In this document: positions 41,676 to 49,296 of the stretch, one piece after another
How the letters are laid out: the number at the start of each line of letters is the position of its first letter
Numbering within the stretch: position 1 is the stretch's first letter
The notes under the pieces: generated by a model
The model's database searches: none
Told to the model about the DNA's origin: nothing
What the model saw: only the letters and a program-made list of their open reading frames with translations
Made by a program: the position numbers and the translations under genes
From: JAEUKA01 sp035328405
GTDB taxonomy: Bacteria; Myxococcota_A; Polyangia; Palsa-1104; JAEUJZ01
Length of the DNA: 64,000 bases
Reading direction: 5' to 3'
Assembly: GCA_035328405.1 (NCBI GenBank)
Contig: DAOLIT010000014.1
Coordinates: 20,629-84,628 of the forward strand

Positions 41676-42125
41676 ATGGCGCGTGATCCATTTGCCCCTG
41701 TACCTCAAAGTTCCGTTCCTCCGTGGGTCTGGATTGTGGTGGGAACCGTTGTGCTCATGTTGGTCGGAGTCGGCTCCACGTTGGCCGTGGTGATGTCTCG
41801 CCGATCTGCCGCCATCGTGGCCACAAAGCAACCGACCGTTCAACCCGCACCCGAAGTGACCACCCCCATTGCAGGTCCCGCGACCGACAAGCCCGGGCAA
41901 AATCAGCCGGCTGCGGCTGCCGACACAGCGGCCAAGCCGGACAAAGGCGACAGCGAAGGGGACGGAGACAAAGCGGAAAAGAAGAAGAAGAAACCGTCCA
42001 AGTCCAAGACCGAGAAGCCGGCGGCCAAGCCAGACAAGACGGAAAAAGCGGACAAAACCGCGCCTCCGGCCAAGAAAAAGCCTGACATGAGCCAAAAGGA
42101 CATCGACAAGTTGCTCGGCCTGTAG
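41676..42125 (+). CDS. Single-pass membrane protein with Lys-rich disordered tail
   Basis: 149 aa, no family recognised. A short Pro-rich N-terminus, one membrane helix (VWIVVGTVVLMLVGVGSTLAVVM, ~18-40), then a low-complexity region rich in Lys, Pro, Ala and Asp (EKKKKKPSKSKTEKP). It ends in the defined motif MSQKDIDKLLGL, which looks like a short amphipathic docking peptide. A good ribosome site (GAAGGAG) precedes the ATG. A TonB/periplasm-spanning or scaffold role is possible but not shown. Confidence 0.65.
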   Translation: MARDPFAPVPQSSVPPWVWIVVGTVVLMLVGVGSTLAVVMSRRSAAIVATKQPTVQPAPEVTTPIAGPATDKPGQNQPAAAADTAAKPDKGDSEGDGDKAEKKKKKPSKSKTEKPAAKPDKTEKADKTAPPAKKKPDMSQKDIDKLLGL

Positions 42126-42148
42126 AGGCAGACCCGTTTTCCCCGCTT

Positions 42149-42169
42149 GGGGCTCTGTGTGAAAGCCCC
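42149..42169 (+). terminator. Weak hairpin downstream of the Lys-rich protein gene
   Basis: GGGGCT and AGCCCC form a 6-bp stem with a 9-nt loop, 24 bp after the stop codon. No T-tract follows, so it may only be a structured 3' end. Confidence 0.3.
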
Positions 42170-42271
42170 TGTCGTTCTTCCCACCGCAAACGCGACGTTT
42201 TCAGGTTGATGATGGTTGGATCGCAGATCCGAGCTCGATGAACAATGATCGAGAATGGCCCGCTGATGGGG

Positions 42272-44446
42272 TCATCGGGTTAGGCGCAGGTCTACTTCGA
42301 CTCGTCCGCCTGACGCGAGCGATTTCAATTCGTCGTAGCTGTATTGTCTGGGCCTAAAACCCTGTGCTTTTGCGACGCACGCCTCTCCAGGTGCCAACTG
42401 ACATCCAGCCACACACGGACGAGTCCCACACTGTACGAACGCTTTTGGATGGCGTTTCCGCGAAAAATCCACCGTTAGGGGGTGCTCCAAAGGGGGCACG
42501 ACAGGTGGACGAGTGGGCGGGGGTTTGAACTCTGTGGGGCGGGTGGTTGAACCCGGATCAGGATTCAGCATTTTGGGAGTGGCTTTCTTGTCTCCCTGAA
42601 ACGCGATGAGTGTCCCCCCAAACAGCAAAAGGAGCGCCCCCGCGATGATCCAAGGCGTCTTTCTTTGTGTGTTCAGCCACGTTCCCGCCAAACCTCGCAA
42701 GCCCGCGAGTTTGCGCAACGTGTTTCCCTCTGACGATTTGGGCGACCGAGCCACGGGCAAGGGTTGCGTCGCTGGATCGGTGGACAACGCCAGGGCCGCA
42801 GAACTGGCACTTCGTTGTATCGCGGTGGGCGCGTTGCTTCGGGCCCCCATCGACGGGGTTAGCACCGTGGGAACGGACGGCAAATCGGTACCTGGTTGCG
42901 GCGTGGGTGCCTCAAACCGCTGGGAAGAACTGCGCGGGACATCAAAAGGCTGCGACGGGATGCGAGGGATGTCGAACCGTTGCGAGGAACTTTGTGGCAC
43001 ATCGAACCGTTGGGAAGAGCTGCGCGGGACATCAAACCGTTGGGATTGCGCGGGGGCCGGGAAGCGCGGCATGTCGGGACGGCTGGCCGTGACCACGGTT
43101 GGAACCGACGCCAATTCCACCGGGTTGTTCGGCACCCCATTTTTTCGTCCTTCTGAGGGCGATTTCGCTGTGACTATCGTTGGAACAGGCGTCAAAAACG
43201 GCGTCGGCGTGTCCGAGCTTCTGGGCGTCCGCACCGTAATGTCTTTTGGCAGTTCGGTCCCCAAAAGCGGCGTGTCCGCGAGCAGTTGCGATTTGAGCTT
43301 CGCCGTCAGCGCCCCAGCCTCGAACATTTGGCTGCCTTCCGATCTTCGCAAGCTGCGCAGAGCCAAGGGTGCCGCCTCGGGAACCTGGCCGAGCCGCAAG
43401 ATCACATCCCCCGCGTCTGCCGGCCTGTTTTCAGGAGCAAACGCCAGAATTTCATCGAGCAACCGTTGAAGTTCCGGCGAGAAAACCTGGCCTCCACAAA
43501 TCTCGCGAAGACGCTTGGGCGGATTGATCAGCCGCAACATCGTCGTTGCCTGGTCCGTTTCCGTCCCTGTCTTTCCCCACGGCAAACGTCCCGTCAGCAT
43601 CTCGATCAGGAGCAGACCCAGCGCATAGACATCCGAGCGTGGGCTCGCCTCGCGTCCTTCCAATTGCTCGGGTGACATGTACATCGCCGTCCCAATTCGA
43701 GCCCCGGCCACAGTTTGATTCGCGCGCTTCCCCCCCTGAATCAGCTTTGCGATGCCAAAGTCCAGCACCTTCACCACCTCCTCCTCCGACCCATCCTCCG
43801 ACAAGCGCCGAGCCACAAAAATGTTATCCGGCTTCAAGTCTCTGTGAATGACGCCTCGGCGGTGGGCGACGACCATGGCTTTTACGGCGGGGAGCCAGAG
43901 TTCCAGGGCCCGATCGGGGGGCAGGCGAGTTTGTCGCTCGATAAGAGACGACAGGCTCTCTCCGTCGAGCAGTTCCATGGCGATGTAGACTTGGCCATCG
44001 GAACTTCTACCGCTGTCATAGATGGTGATGGCGTTTGGGTGATCGACGGTGGCGGCGGCTTGGGCCTCGCGCTCGAAGCGTTCGACCAGATCGGGGTTGC
44101 GCACAAGGTCGGAGTGCATGAGCTTTACGGCGACTTCGCGGCCCATCGAAAGCTGGACGGCGCGATACACGGTGCCCATGTTGCCGGACCCAAGAACGTG
44201 TTTGAGCGCGTAGCGTCCGGCGAGGATTTGGTCTACGCGCTCCAGCGGCGAGCCGTCGCGATCGCATGTGGCGGCCTCGATGGGGAAAACCCCTCGGCAG
44301 GTCGCACAGAACATGGCAGGTTGAGGCTGCTGATTCACGACGGCAACAATGGTTGTTTCGGTTGCTTTGGAACACCTTGCGTTTTCCCCACCTCGACGGA
44401 ACGCATCGGCCCCCCAAAAAAACAGCCTTCCCATCGTATCACGCAA
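42272..44446 (-). CDS. Ser/Thr protein kinase with N-terminal zinc ribbon
   Basis: Up to 724 aa. The true start is unclear: the frame opens with TTG at 44446, but an ATG at 44314 directly precedes the zinc ribbon and may be real. Order: CxxC zinc ribbon (FCATCRG...ATC), kinase domain (glycine loop GSGNMGTVYRA, Lys in VAVKLM, catalytic HRDLKPDN, DFG in LDFGIAKL), and a long Ser/Pro/Thr juxtamembrane region with five SQRFDVP-type repeats. A membrane helix (WIIAGALLLLFGGTLIAF) and a ~100-residue extracytoplasmic Cys-containing tail follow. Typical myxobacterial Pkn2-type architecture. Divergent from the secreted protein at 44566. Confidence 0.88.
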   Translation of the reverse strand: MRDTMGRLFFWGADAFRRGGENARCSKATETTIVAVVNQQPQPAMFCATCRGVFPIEAATCDRDGSPLERVDQILAGRYALKHVLGSGNMGTVYRAVQLSMGREVAVKLMHSDLVRNPDLVERFEREAQAAATVDHPNAITIYDSGRSSDGQVYIAMELLDGESLSSLIERQTRLPPDRALELWLPAVKAMVVAHRRGVIHRDLKPDNIFVARRLSEDGSEEEVVKVLDFGIAKLIQGGKRANQTVAGARIGTAMYMSPEQLEGREASPRSDVYALGLLLIEMLTGRLPWGKTGTETDQATTMLRLINPPKRLREICGGQVFSPELQRLLDEILAFAPENRPADAGDVILRLGQVPEAAPLALRSLRRSEGSQMFEAGALTAKLKSQLLADTPLLGTELPKDITVRTPRSSDTPTPFLTPVPTIVTAKSPSEGRKNGVPNNPVELASVPTVVTASRPDMPRFPAPAQSQRFDVPRSSSQRFDVPQSSSQRFDIPRIPSQPFDVPRSSSQRFEAPTPQPGTDLPSVPTVLTPSMGARSNAPTAIQRSASSAALALSTDPATQPLPVARSPKSSEGNTLRKLAGLRGLAGTWLNTQRKTPWIIAGALLLLFGGTLIAFQGDKKATPKMLNPDPGSTTRPTEFKPPPTRPPVVPPLEHPLTVDFSRKRHPKAFVQCGTRPCVAGCQLAPGEACVAKAQGFRPRQYSYDELKSLASGGRVEVDLRLTR
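42911..43056 (-). repeat. ~30-bp in-frame repeat encoding SQRFDVPRSS (5 copies)
   Basis: Five imperfect consecutive units in the kinase linker encode SQRFDVPRSS, SQRFDVPQSS, SQRFDIPRIP, SQPFDVPRSS and SQRFEAP. Each unit carries several Ser and could be a substrate for autophosphorylation (inference). Confidence 0.85.
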
Positions 44447-44565
44447 GGGCAGACGTTTGAGAACGGCTCAAAGCGAGCGAGATTCGTAGAGCGCGAACCA
44501 CGTTCGGCAGGAAGCAAGACACAACCAGACTCTCGGCTTGACAGTCGTGTGCGCTGCCCGTTTGC

Positions 44566-45759
44566 TTGTGTCAGGTGAACACAACAGTTCGGCTTGCCAG
44601 AACGACTTGGGCTTGGACTTGGGCTGGGGCTGGGACCTGGCTTTGTCTGTCGCTGGGGGCGGCGGGGCTTTGTGCTGCACAGGCAGCGGAAAAGACCGGG
44701 CCAAAAGCCGTGGAGCCACTGAGTTTGTCTCTGCCGACGGTGCCACCCACGTTGCCTGGCTTTGGGCCCGAGCTGCATCGTGCGTTTGTGGCGGCGCTGA
44801 AAGAAAACGGGGTCGCTGTCCAGACGGTGGGCAACGATAGCGATGCGGCGTTGACGGCCCGGTTTGCCGACTTGCCGGCGCAGCGGTATCGATTGACGCT
44901 TTCGTATCGCGGGAAAACGGCCCAGGCGGTCGGCGATTTGGAACATGTAGACGATTTGGTCTACGCGGTTGTGGCAGAGCTGCGGCCCAAATTGCTCACG
45001 GACACCGCGCGGCCTGCCCCAGAGGCCCAGCCGAGCGTTCTGAAAGGATCGGGGAGCGGTGGACATTCAGGAAAAAACGAAACCACCGGGAAACTCGTGT
45101 CGCCTGGGCGACCTGCGGACAAGCCCAAACCGGACGGCACGGAAACGAGCAAGCCGTCCCCTCAGACCAAAGCAGGCGGACAGGCAGCAAAACCCACGGA
45201 AACGGCAGCAAAACCCACGGAAACGGCAGCAAAACCCACGGAAACGCGACCTCCGTTTGCGTCACCGCCGCCACCGATTCCAGAAGAAGGCCCCAAACCC
45301 GTGCCACCGCCGACCATCCCGGTAGAGCGCAAGCCCCGCGTGGCGGTCGGTGTGATGGGAGAGCCGCTGTCCTCGTTGCCGCCGGGGTTTTATGGTCTGG
45401 GGCCGTCGGGCCAGCAAGCCTTGCTCATGTATGTACAACAACGGTTGCGTCTGCCAGCGTCGGCAGTGCGGCTGTACGGCTTGGTCGGCGGTTTCGAGGC
45501 GCTGGAACAATCGTTGCGGGTAAGTGCGCGTCATACATTGATGGCTCGGCTGGATTCGATCTCGGTGGTGGGCGGACACATCCAGGGACGGGTCCATGTG
45601 GTGTTGCTCCACGACGGCAAACTGCTGGTTGATCGCAGCGTGGCGTTGCCTCCGACGCCCGTTGGACCGACAGAACCGTCCATGGGCGCGTTCCAGCGAG
45701 CTGTCTTTGCGGCGTTGGATGTGCTGTCGCCAGAACTTCAGCGCCGCTTATCGCTCTAG
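44566..45759 (+). CDS. Secreted protein with Pro/Thr-rich linker, unknown function
   Basis: 397 aa from a TTG at 44566, or about 394 from the GTG at 44575. A signal peptide (GTWLCLSLGAAGLCAAQA) is followed by a domain of ~105 residues (HRAFVAALKENGVAVQTVG; YRLTLSYRGKTAQAVGDLEHVDDLVYAVV), a low-complexity linker with three AAKPTET repeats, and a C-terminal domain (~255-397) with LMARLDSISVVGGHIQGRV and a final LDVLSPELQRRLSL. Neither domain was recognised. Divergent from the zinc-ribbon kinase, so a shared promoter region and a related envelope role are plausible. Confidence 0.7.
   Translation: MCQVNTTVRLARTTWAWTWAGAGTWLCLSLGAAGLCAAQAAEKTGPKAVEPLSLSLPTVPPTLPGFGPELHRAFVAALKENGVAVQTVGNDSDAALTARFADLPAQRYRLTLSYRGKTAQAVGDLEHVDDLVYAVVAELRPKLLTDTARPAPEAQPSVLKGSGSGGHSGKNETTGKLVSPGRPADKPKPDGTETSKPSPQTKAGGQAAKPTETAAKPTETAAKPTETRPPFASPPPPIPEEGPKPVPPPTIPVERKPRVAVGVMGEPLSSLPPGFYGLGPSGQQALLMYVQQRLRLPASAVRLYGLVGGFEALEQSLRVSARHTLMARLDSISVVGGHIQGRVHVVLLHDGKLLVDRSVALPPTPVGPTEPSMGAFQRAVFAALDVLSPELQRRLSL
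45184..45246 (+). repeat. 21-bp in-frame tandem repeat (3 copies)
   Basis: Three identical 21-bp units (45184-45204, 45205-45225, 45226-45246) encode AAKPTET in the linker of the secreted protein. Perfect identity suggests a recent, slippage-prone expansion. Confidence 0.9.
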
Positions 45760-45764
45760 ACCCA

Positions 45765-46583
45765 TCAAAACCGAAGGTAGGCGTAGGCGTACACGTAGGG
45801 CACGACAAGCAACAGCGCATCAATCCGGTCGAGCATGCCTCCGTGTCCGGGCAGGAGCACGCCGGAATCCTTGACTCCGACCGACCGCTTGATGAGCGAT
45901 TCCACCAAGTCGCCAAGCTGTCCGAGCACGTTGGCCGGCAGCGCAATCGCAACCACATCCACCCACGAGAGCTGCGGCAAATACCAGAACTTTGCAATCA
46001 GCAGCGCAATGAAACTGCCTGCCAAACCTCCGAACGAACCGATCCAGGTTTTTTTCGGGCTGACCGTGGGCCACAGTTTGGCGGGCAGCATGGGTCCCAG
46101 AAAACGACCCGCGAAGTACGCGCCCGTGTCCGAACCCCACGCGCTCGACAGACACAAATAGATAAAACCGCCGCCCAGCCTGGGCTCTGTTTTGAACAAA
46201 AGCAGCGGCATGATGAGCGCGCCGGCATACACAATCCCGACGAGCCACATCGACATCCGCGCGGCGACCGTTTCGATCGGTCCGTGCGCAAACAGAAAAT
46301 ACAAAAGCCCCGTCGCAGCCAAACCAAACAGCGCAAATTGCTGAACGTGTGCATCCGGTGCCAACGCGACGACGTGGCCAAACGCCACACCGACCAAAAC
46401 ACCCAGCCACCGCGTAATTTTCGCGTCGGTGGGCAGCGTCATGTTCATCCATTCGCGCAGCCCCGTCACTTGCGCAAGCAGCACCCAAGCCCACACGCCA
46501 TAGGGCTCTTTCCAATTGACCGCCAAGATCAAAAAGGGGACCGCCACGACGGCCACCAACAGGCGCAGAAGCAAATTCGACAT
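45765..46583 (-). CDS. cdsA: Phosphatidate cytidylyltransferase
   Basis: 272 aa from the ATG at 46583, preceded by GGAGTG; a TTG at 46595 is possible. Polytopic membrane enzyme with ~8 helices and the CTP-transferase signature: SAWGSDTGAYFAGR, then GDLVESLIKRSVGVKDSG and LPGHGGMLDRIDALL. It makes CDP-diacylglycerol for phospholipid synthesis, which links to the psd gene upstream in the window. Its start is 27 bp after the uppS stop, the common bacterial uppS-cdsA order. Convergent with the secreted-protein gene. Confidence 0.94.
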   Translation of the reverse strand: MSNLLLRLLVAVVAVPFLILAVNWKEPYGVWAWVLLAQVTGLREWMNMTLPTDAKITRWLGVLVGVAFGHVVALAPDAHVQQFALFGLAATGLLYFLFAHGPIETVAARMSMWLVGIVYAGALIMPLLLFKTEPRLGGGFIYLCLSSAWGSDTGAYFAGRFLGPMLPAKLWPTVSPKKTWIGSFGGLAGSFIALLIAKFWYLPQLSWVDVVAIALPANVLGQLGDLVESLIKRSVGVKDSGVLLPGHGGMLDRIDALLLVVPYVYAYAYLRF

Positions 46584-46610
46584 CGTGCCAAACACTCCTC
46601 ACCACGCGGG

Positions 46611-47327
46611 CTATGGCCCACGCACCTCTGTTTCCTCTGCATACGCCGCAAGGGCCGCCAGCAGCGCATCTTTTCCAAAATCGGGCCACAAAAGAGGCGT
46701 CACATAAAACCGAGCACCGGTGGTTTCCCACGGCAAAAAGTTGCTCGTGCGCAGCTCGCCAGAAGTTCGGATGAGCAAATCCACCTTCGGCAAACCGGCT
46801 GTCGGAAGCCGCGCGGAAAACGTCGCTTCGTCAATATCTTCGACGGAAAGTGAGCCTTCAGAGACTTCCTCTGCCAGTCGTCGCATGCCCTGCGCCAGCG
46901 ATTCTTGCCCACCGTAAGACAACGCAAGCGAAAGCGTCATGTTGTCGTTGTGCGCCGAATCTTGTTCCAGCTTCAGCAACGGACGCAGCACAAATTCAGG
47001 CAAGCGCGAGATGTTTCCGATCGCTTTTAACCGGATGCCGTTTTGCAGAATTTCTTCGCGTTCCTCGACGACATAATCGAAAAGAAGCTGCATCAGGCCT
47101 TGGACTTCTTCGAGCGGCCTTTCCCAGTTTTGCTCCGAGAACGCATACAGCGTCAGCGCCGACAAACCCAGTTTGCGCGCGGTGCGCACGACTTCCCGGA
47201 CCGATTGCGCGCCCTGTTTGTGTCCCGCCAGCCGAGGCAAACCCTTTTGCTGCGCCCAACGTCCGTTGCCATCCATGATGATGGCGACGTGATGCAGACC
47301 CGGTGGCAACTGCGCGAGCGAACCCAT
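46611..47327 (-). CDS. uppS: Isoprenyl (undecaprenyl diphosphate) synthase
   Basis: 238 aa from the ATG at 47327; the frame is open to 47363. Conserved blocks are IIMDGNGRWAQQKGLPRLAGH (in part), ALTLYAFSEQNW and the C-terminal DLLIRTSGELRTSNFLPWE. The enzyme condenses isopentenyl diphosphates in cis to form the lipid carrier precursor for peptidoglycan and O-antigen. It lies in an operon with cdsA. The MEMO1-family gene upstream has the same orientation with a ~100-bp spacer. Confidence 0.94.
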   Translation of the reverse strand: MGSLAQLPPGLHHVAIIMDGNGRWAQQKGLPRLAGHKQGAQSVREVVRTARKLGLSALTLYAFSEQNWERPLEEVQGLMQLLFDYVVEEREEILQNGIRLKAIGNISRLPEFVLRPLLKLEQDSAHNDNMTLSLALSYGGQESLAQGMRRLAEEVSEGSLSVEDIDEATFSARLPTAGLPKVDLLIRTSGELRTSNFLPWETTGARFYVTPLLWPDFGKDALLAALAAYAEETEVRGP

Positions 47328-47429
47328 GACGGACAGCCGTATCACAACTGCTCTCTCCAGCAAAAAAAACTCGCGGCTCCTTGCGGTAGGCCGGTGTCGT
47401 TGTGTGTGTGGGGGCGTGGGCGTGTGTGG

Positions 47430-48881
47430 TTAAGGAAACACCACGCTGGCTGTGGAAATGAACGATTGCGGCGAAACCGAGCATTGCGCGTAACACCGCA
47501 AAACGCCGCCCGTCGGTCGCGAGGCTTGCAAGAACGTGTAGATTGTCCCCAAACCTACGACATGTCGGCGATCGTGTTCGCGTTTGATTTCCGTCAGGAA
47601 CGTCTGCGCGTCGCCCATGAGCAACGGTTTCAGCGTTTGTCGATCGCGTCGTTCGAGCGAGTCGCGGTCTTCGTCGGTCATGGCTTGCGGGTCTCCAAAA
47701 CGGGGGCCCACATGCGCCAAATCCGCCGCCGCCAGCCACAACACCCGTTCGCCTTGGCCTTGGCGTTCTCCGACGCGCTGCTGGACAAGATGAACCACCT
47801 CGTCCATCACCCGCGTATCTTGCACGCCGTGCGCCCGGCTTCCCGACGCTGAAGCGAAATCGTGCAGCGAACCGCACAAGATCGGAAGGACCTTGGGTTC
47901 CGGGTCTGTGAGGCCGCGCTTCTTTCTTTCCTCGAGGACGAATTGCAACCACAGCGCCAACAGTTCCAGGGAATGTTCGTTGCGATGATGAAATTCGTCT
48001 CGGACGACCAGCTCGCCGAGTTCCGCGTTGACCGCCGTGGCGTCGGCGACGATCAAATCCACAAGTGCCCCGTCGGTGTGAAGTGATCCGAGCGGCGTGG
48101 TGTAGTGCTTGCGCGTAAACGTCAGCAAGGGATCTGCGGCCCCGTGGTCGCAGCCGAGCAACACGATGAGCGTCGGAAACTCTGCCGCATCCAAAAGCGG
48201 TTTCAGCGCCCACGCAAACGCCGGGCCCGCCGATTTCGGTTCCAGAGACGGCAGAAGCACGGCTCGCGGGGGCTTTCCTGGTTGCTCTGGCGCTGCCAGC
48301 CCAGGTCCATTCGGTGGAGCAAACGCCGCTTGCAACGCCTGTTCAGCCGCGTCCTTTTCTGCGGGATACAGCGTTCCAGCCCCGAGCGGTGGCCTGGTCG
48401 GACTTTGTGAAAATTCGGCAAAAACTTTGGCGCAATGCAGCCGAAAGTTCGTCGAATCGAGCAACAGCGCATCGTCGAGTTTTTTGAGCAGTGCTTCCAG
48501 CGCATCGGCTGTCAGTGTCCGACGGTAGCGCGCTGCAAACTCGGCCAAAATCTCTTTTCGGTTGCGTGTTCCGTCGCACAAATCGATGACGGCGGCACCC
48601 AAAGGCGGCAACGTCACGGGTTGTGGCGCAATTCCAGAAGGGTCATACAGCGCGAGCAATTTCTGACCGCCCGCTCCATCGACGGGAAAAGCCTCAAGAG
48701 GTCGCAACATCGGCTTTTCTTCACTCGGGTCCACAGACGGCACCTCGTCGGCCTCGTCCGCTTCCGCGCCTGGGTCTGCTTCCACCGCGCTTGCGGCATT
48801 GGCCACTTCGGCTGCATCGTCCGGTACGGAACCATTTCCTGGTTCCTTCAAAACGTCATTTTCATTGGATGCTGAGGACAT
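47430..48881 (-). CDS. AmmeMemoRadiSam system protein B (MEMO1 family) with PqqD-like N-terminal domain
   Basis: 483 aa from the ATG at 48881. An acidic disordered lead (~1-60) precedes a winged-helix segment resembling PqqD (VIDLCDGTRNRKEILAEFAARY, in part), then a MEMO1/AMMECR-associated domain (~165-485). MEMO blocks include VLLPSLEPKSAGPAFAWALKP, LGCDHGAADPLL, a His in FHHRNEHSLELLALWLQF and LAAADLAHVGPRFGD. The family is metal-dioxygenase-like, and its bacterial role is unknown. In other genomes it travels with an AMMECR1 gene and a radical SAM gene; neither is seen here. No clear ribosome site. Confidence 0.85.
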   Translation of the reverse strand: MSSASNENDVLKEPGNGSVPDDAAEVANAASAVEADPGAEADEADEVPSVDPSEEKPMLRPLEAFPVDGAGGQKLLALYDPSGIAPQPVTLPPLGAAVIDLCDGTRNRKEILAEFAARYRRTLTADALEALLKKLDDALLLDSTNFRLHCAKVFAEFSQSPTRPPLGAGTLYPAEKDAAEQALQAAFAPPNGPGLAAPEQPGKPPRAVLLPSLEPKSAGPAFAWALKPLLDAAEFPTLIVLLGCDHGAADPLLTFTRKHYTTPLGSLHTDGALVDLIVADATAVNAELGELVVRDEFHHRNEHSLELLALWLQFVLEERKKRGLTDPEPKVLPILCGSLHDFASASGSRAHGVQDTRVMDEVVHLVQQRVGERQGQGERVLWLAAADLAHVGPRFGDPQAMTDEDRDSLERRDRQTLKPLLMGDAQTFLTEIKREHDRRHVVGLGTIYTFLQASRPTGGVLRCYAQCSVSPQSFISTASVVFP

Positions 48882-49296
48882 GGGCAAAGTATACCCATCT
48901 TGGCCACCGCTCCGTTTTGCAATTGTCTTTCTGAAACATGTTTATCGCACATCAGCAAACGATGTAGTTCCTTGTTTCTGCTGGAATAGAGAAACGCTGT
49001 CTTGGTTGTGGAAAAGATCGTCTGTAACAGGGTCGTTTTCTGACGTATTCCTAAGAGAGATATTGTCGCATGGAAACGCAGAAAGTGTGTATATGTGAAA
49101 TAAAAACGTAGCTTGAATTGACTCGTGTGAAACTGCTGCATTTCAGAATATCTGCCAGAAATACAACGAGTTTCGATTGATGTAGAATTGCAGATCGCAG
49201 AAGATGTTTGCTCAGAGTCGATTGAAGACCATCTTGCCAATCCTGGTGGGACAGGGTTTCAACATCACTCCAAGAAAACAGCCATAAGGTCAGTTC
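48882..49296. other. AT-rich intergenic spacer
   Basis: 415 bp between the divergent MEMO1-family and kinase genes. It is visibly richer in A+T than its neighbours. No ORF with credible coding character was found; the small open frames on both strands lack family features. It presumably holds both promoters, but no motif could be fixed. Confidence 0.7.
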
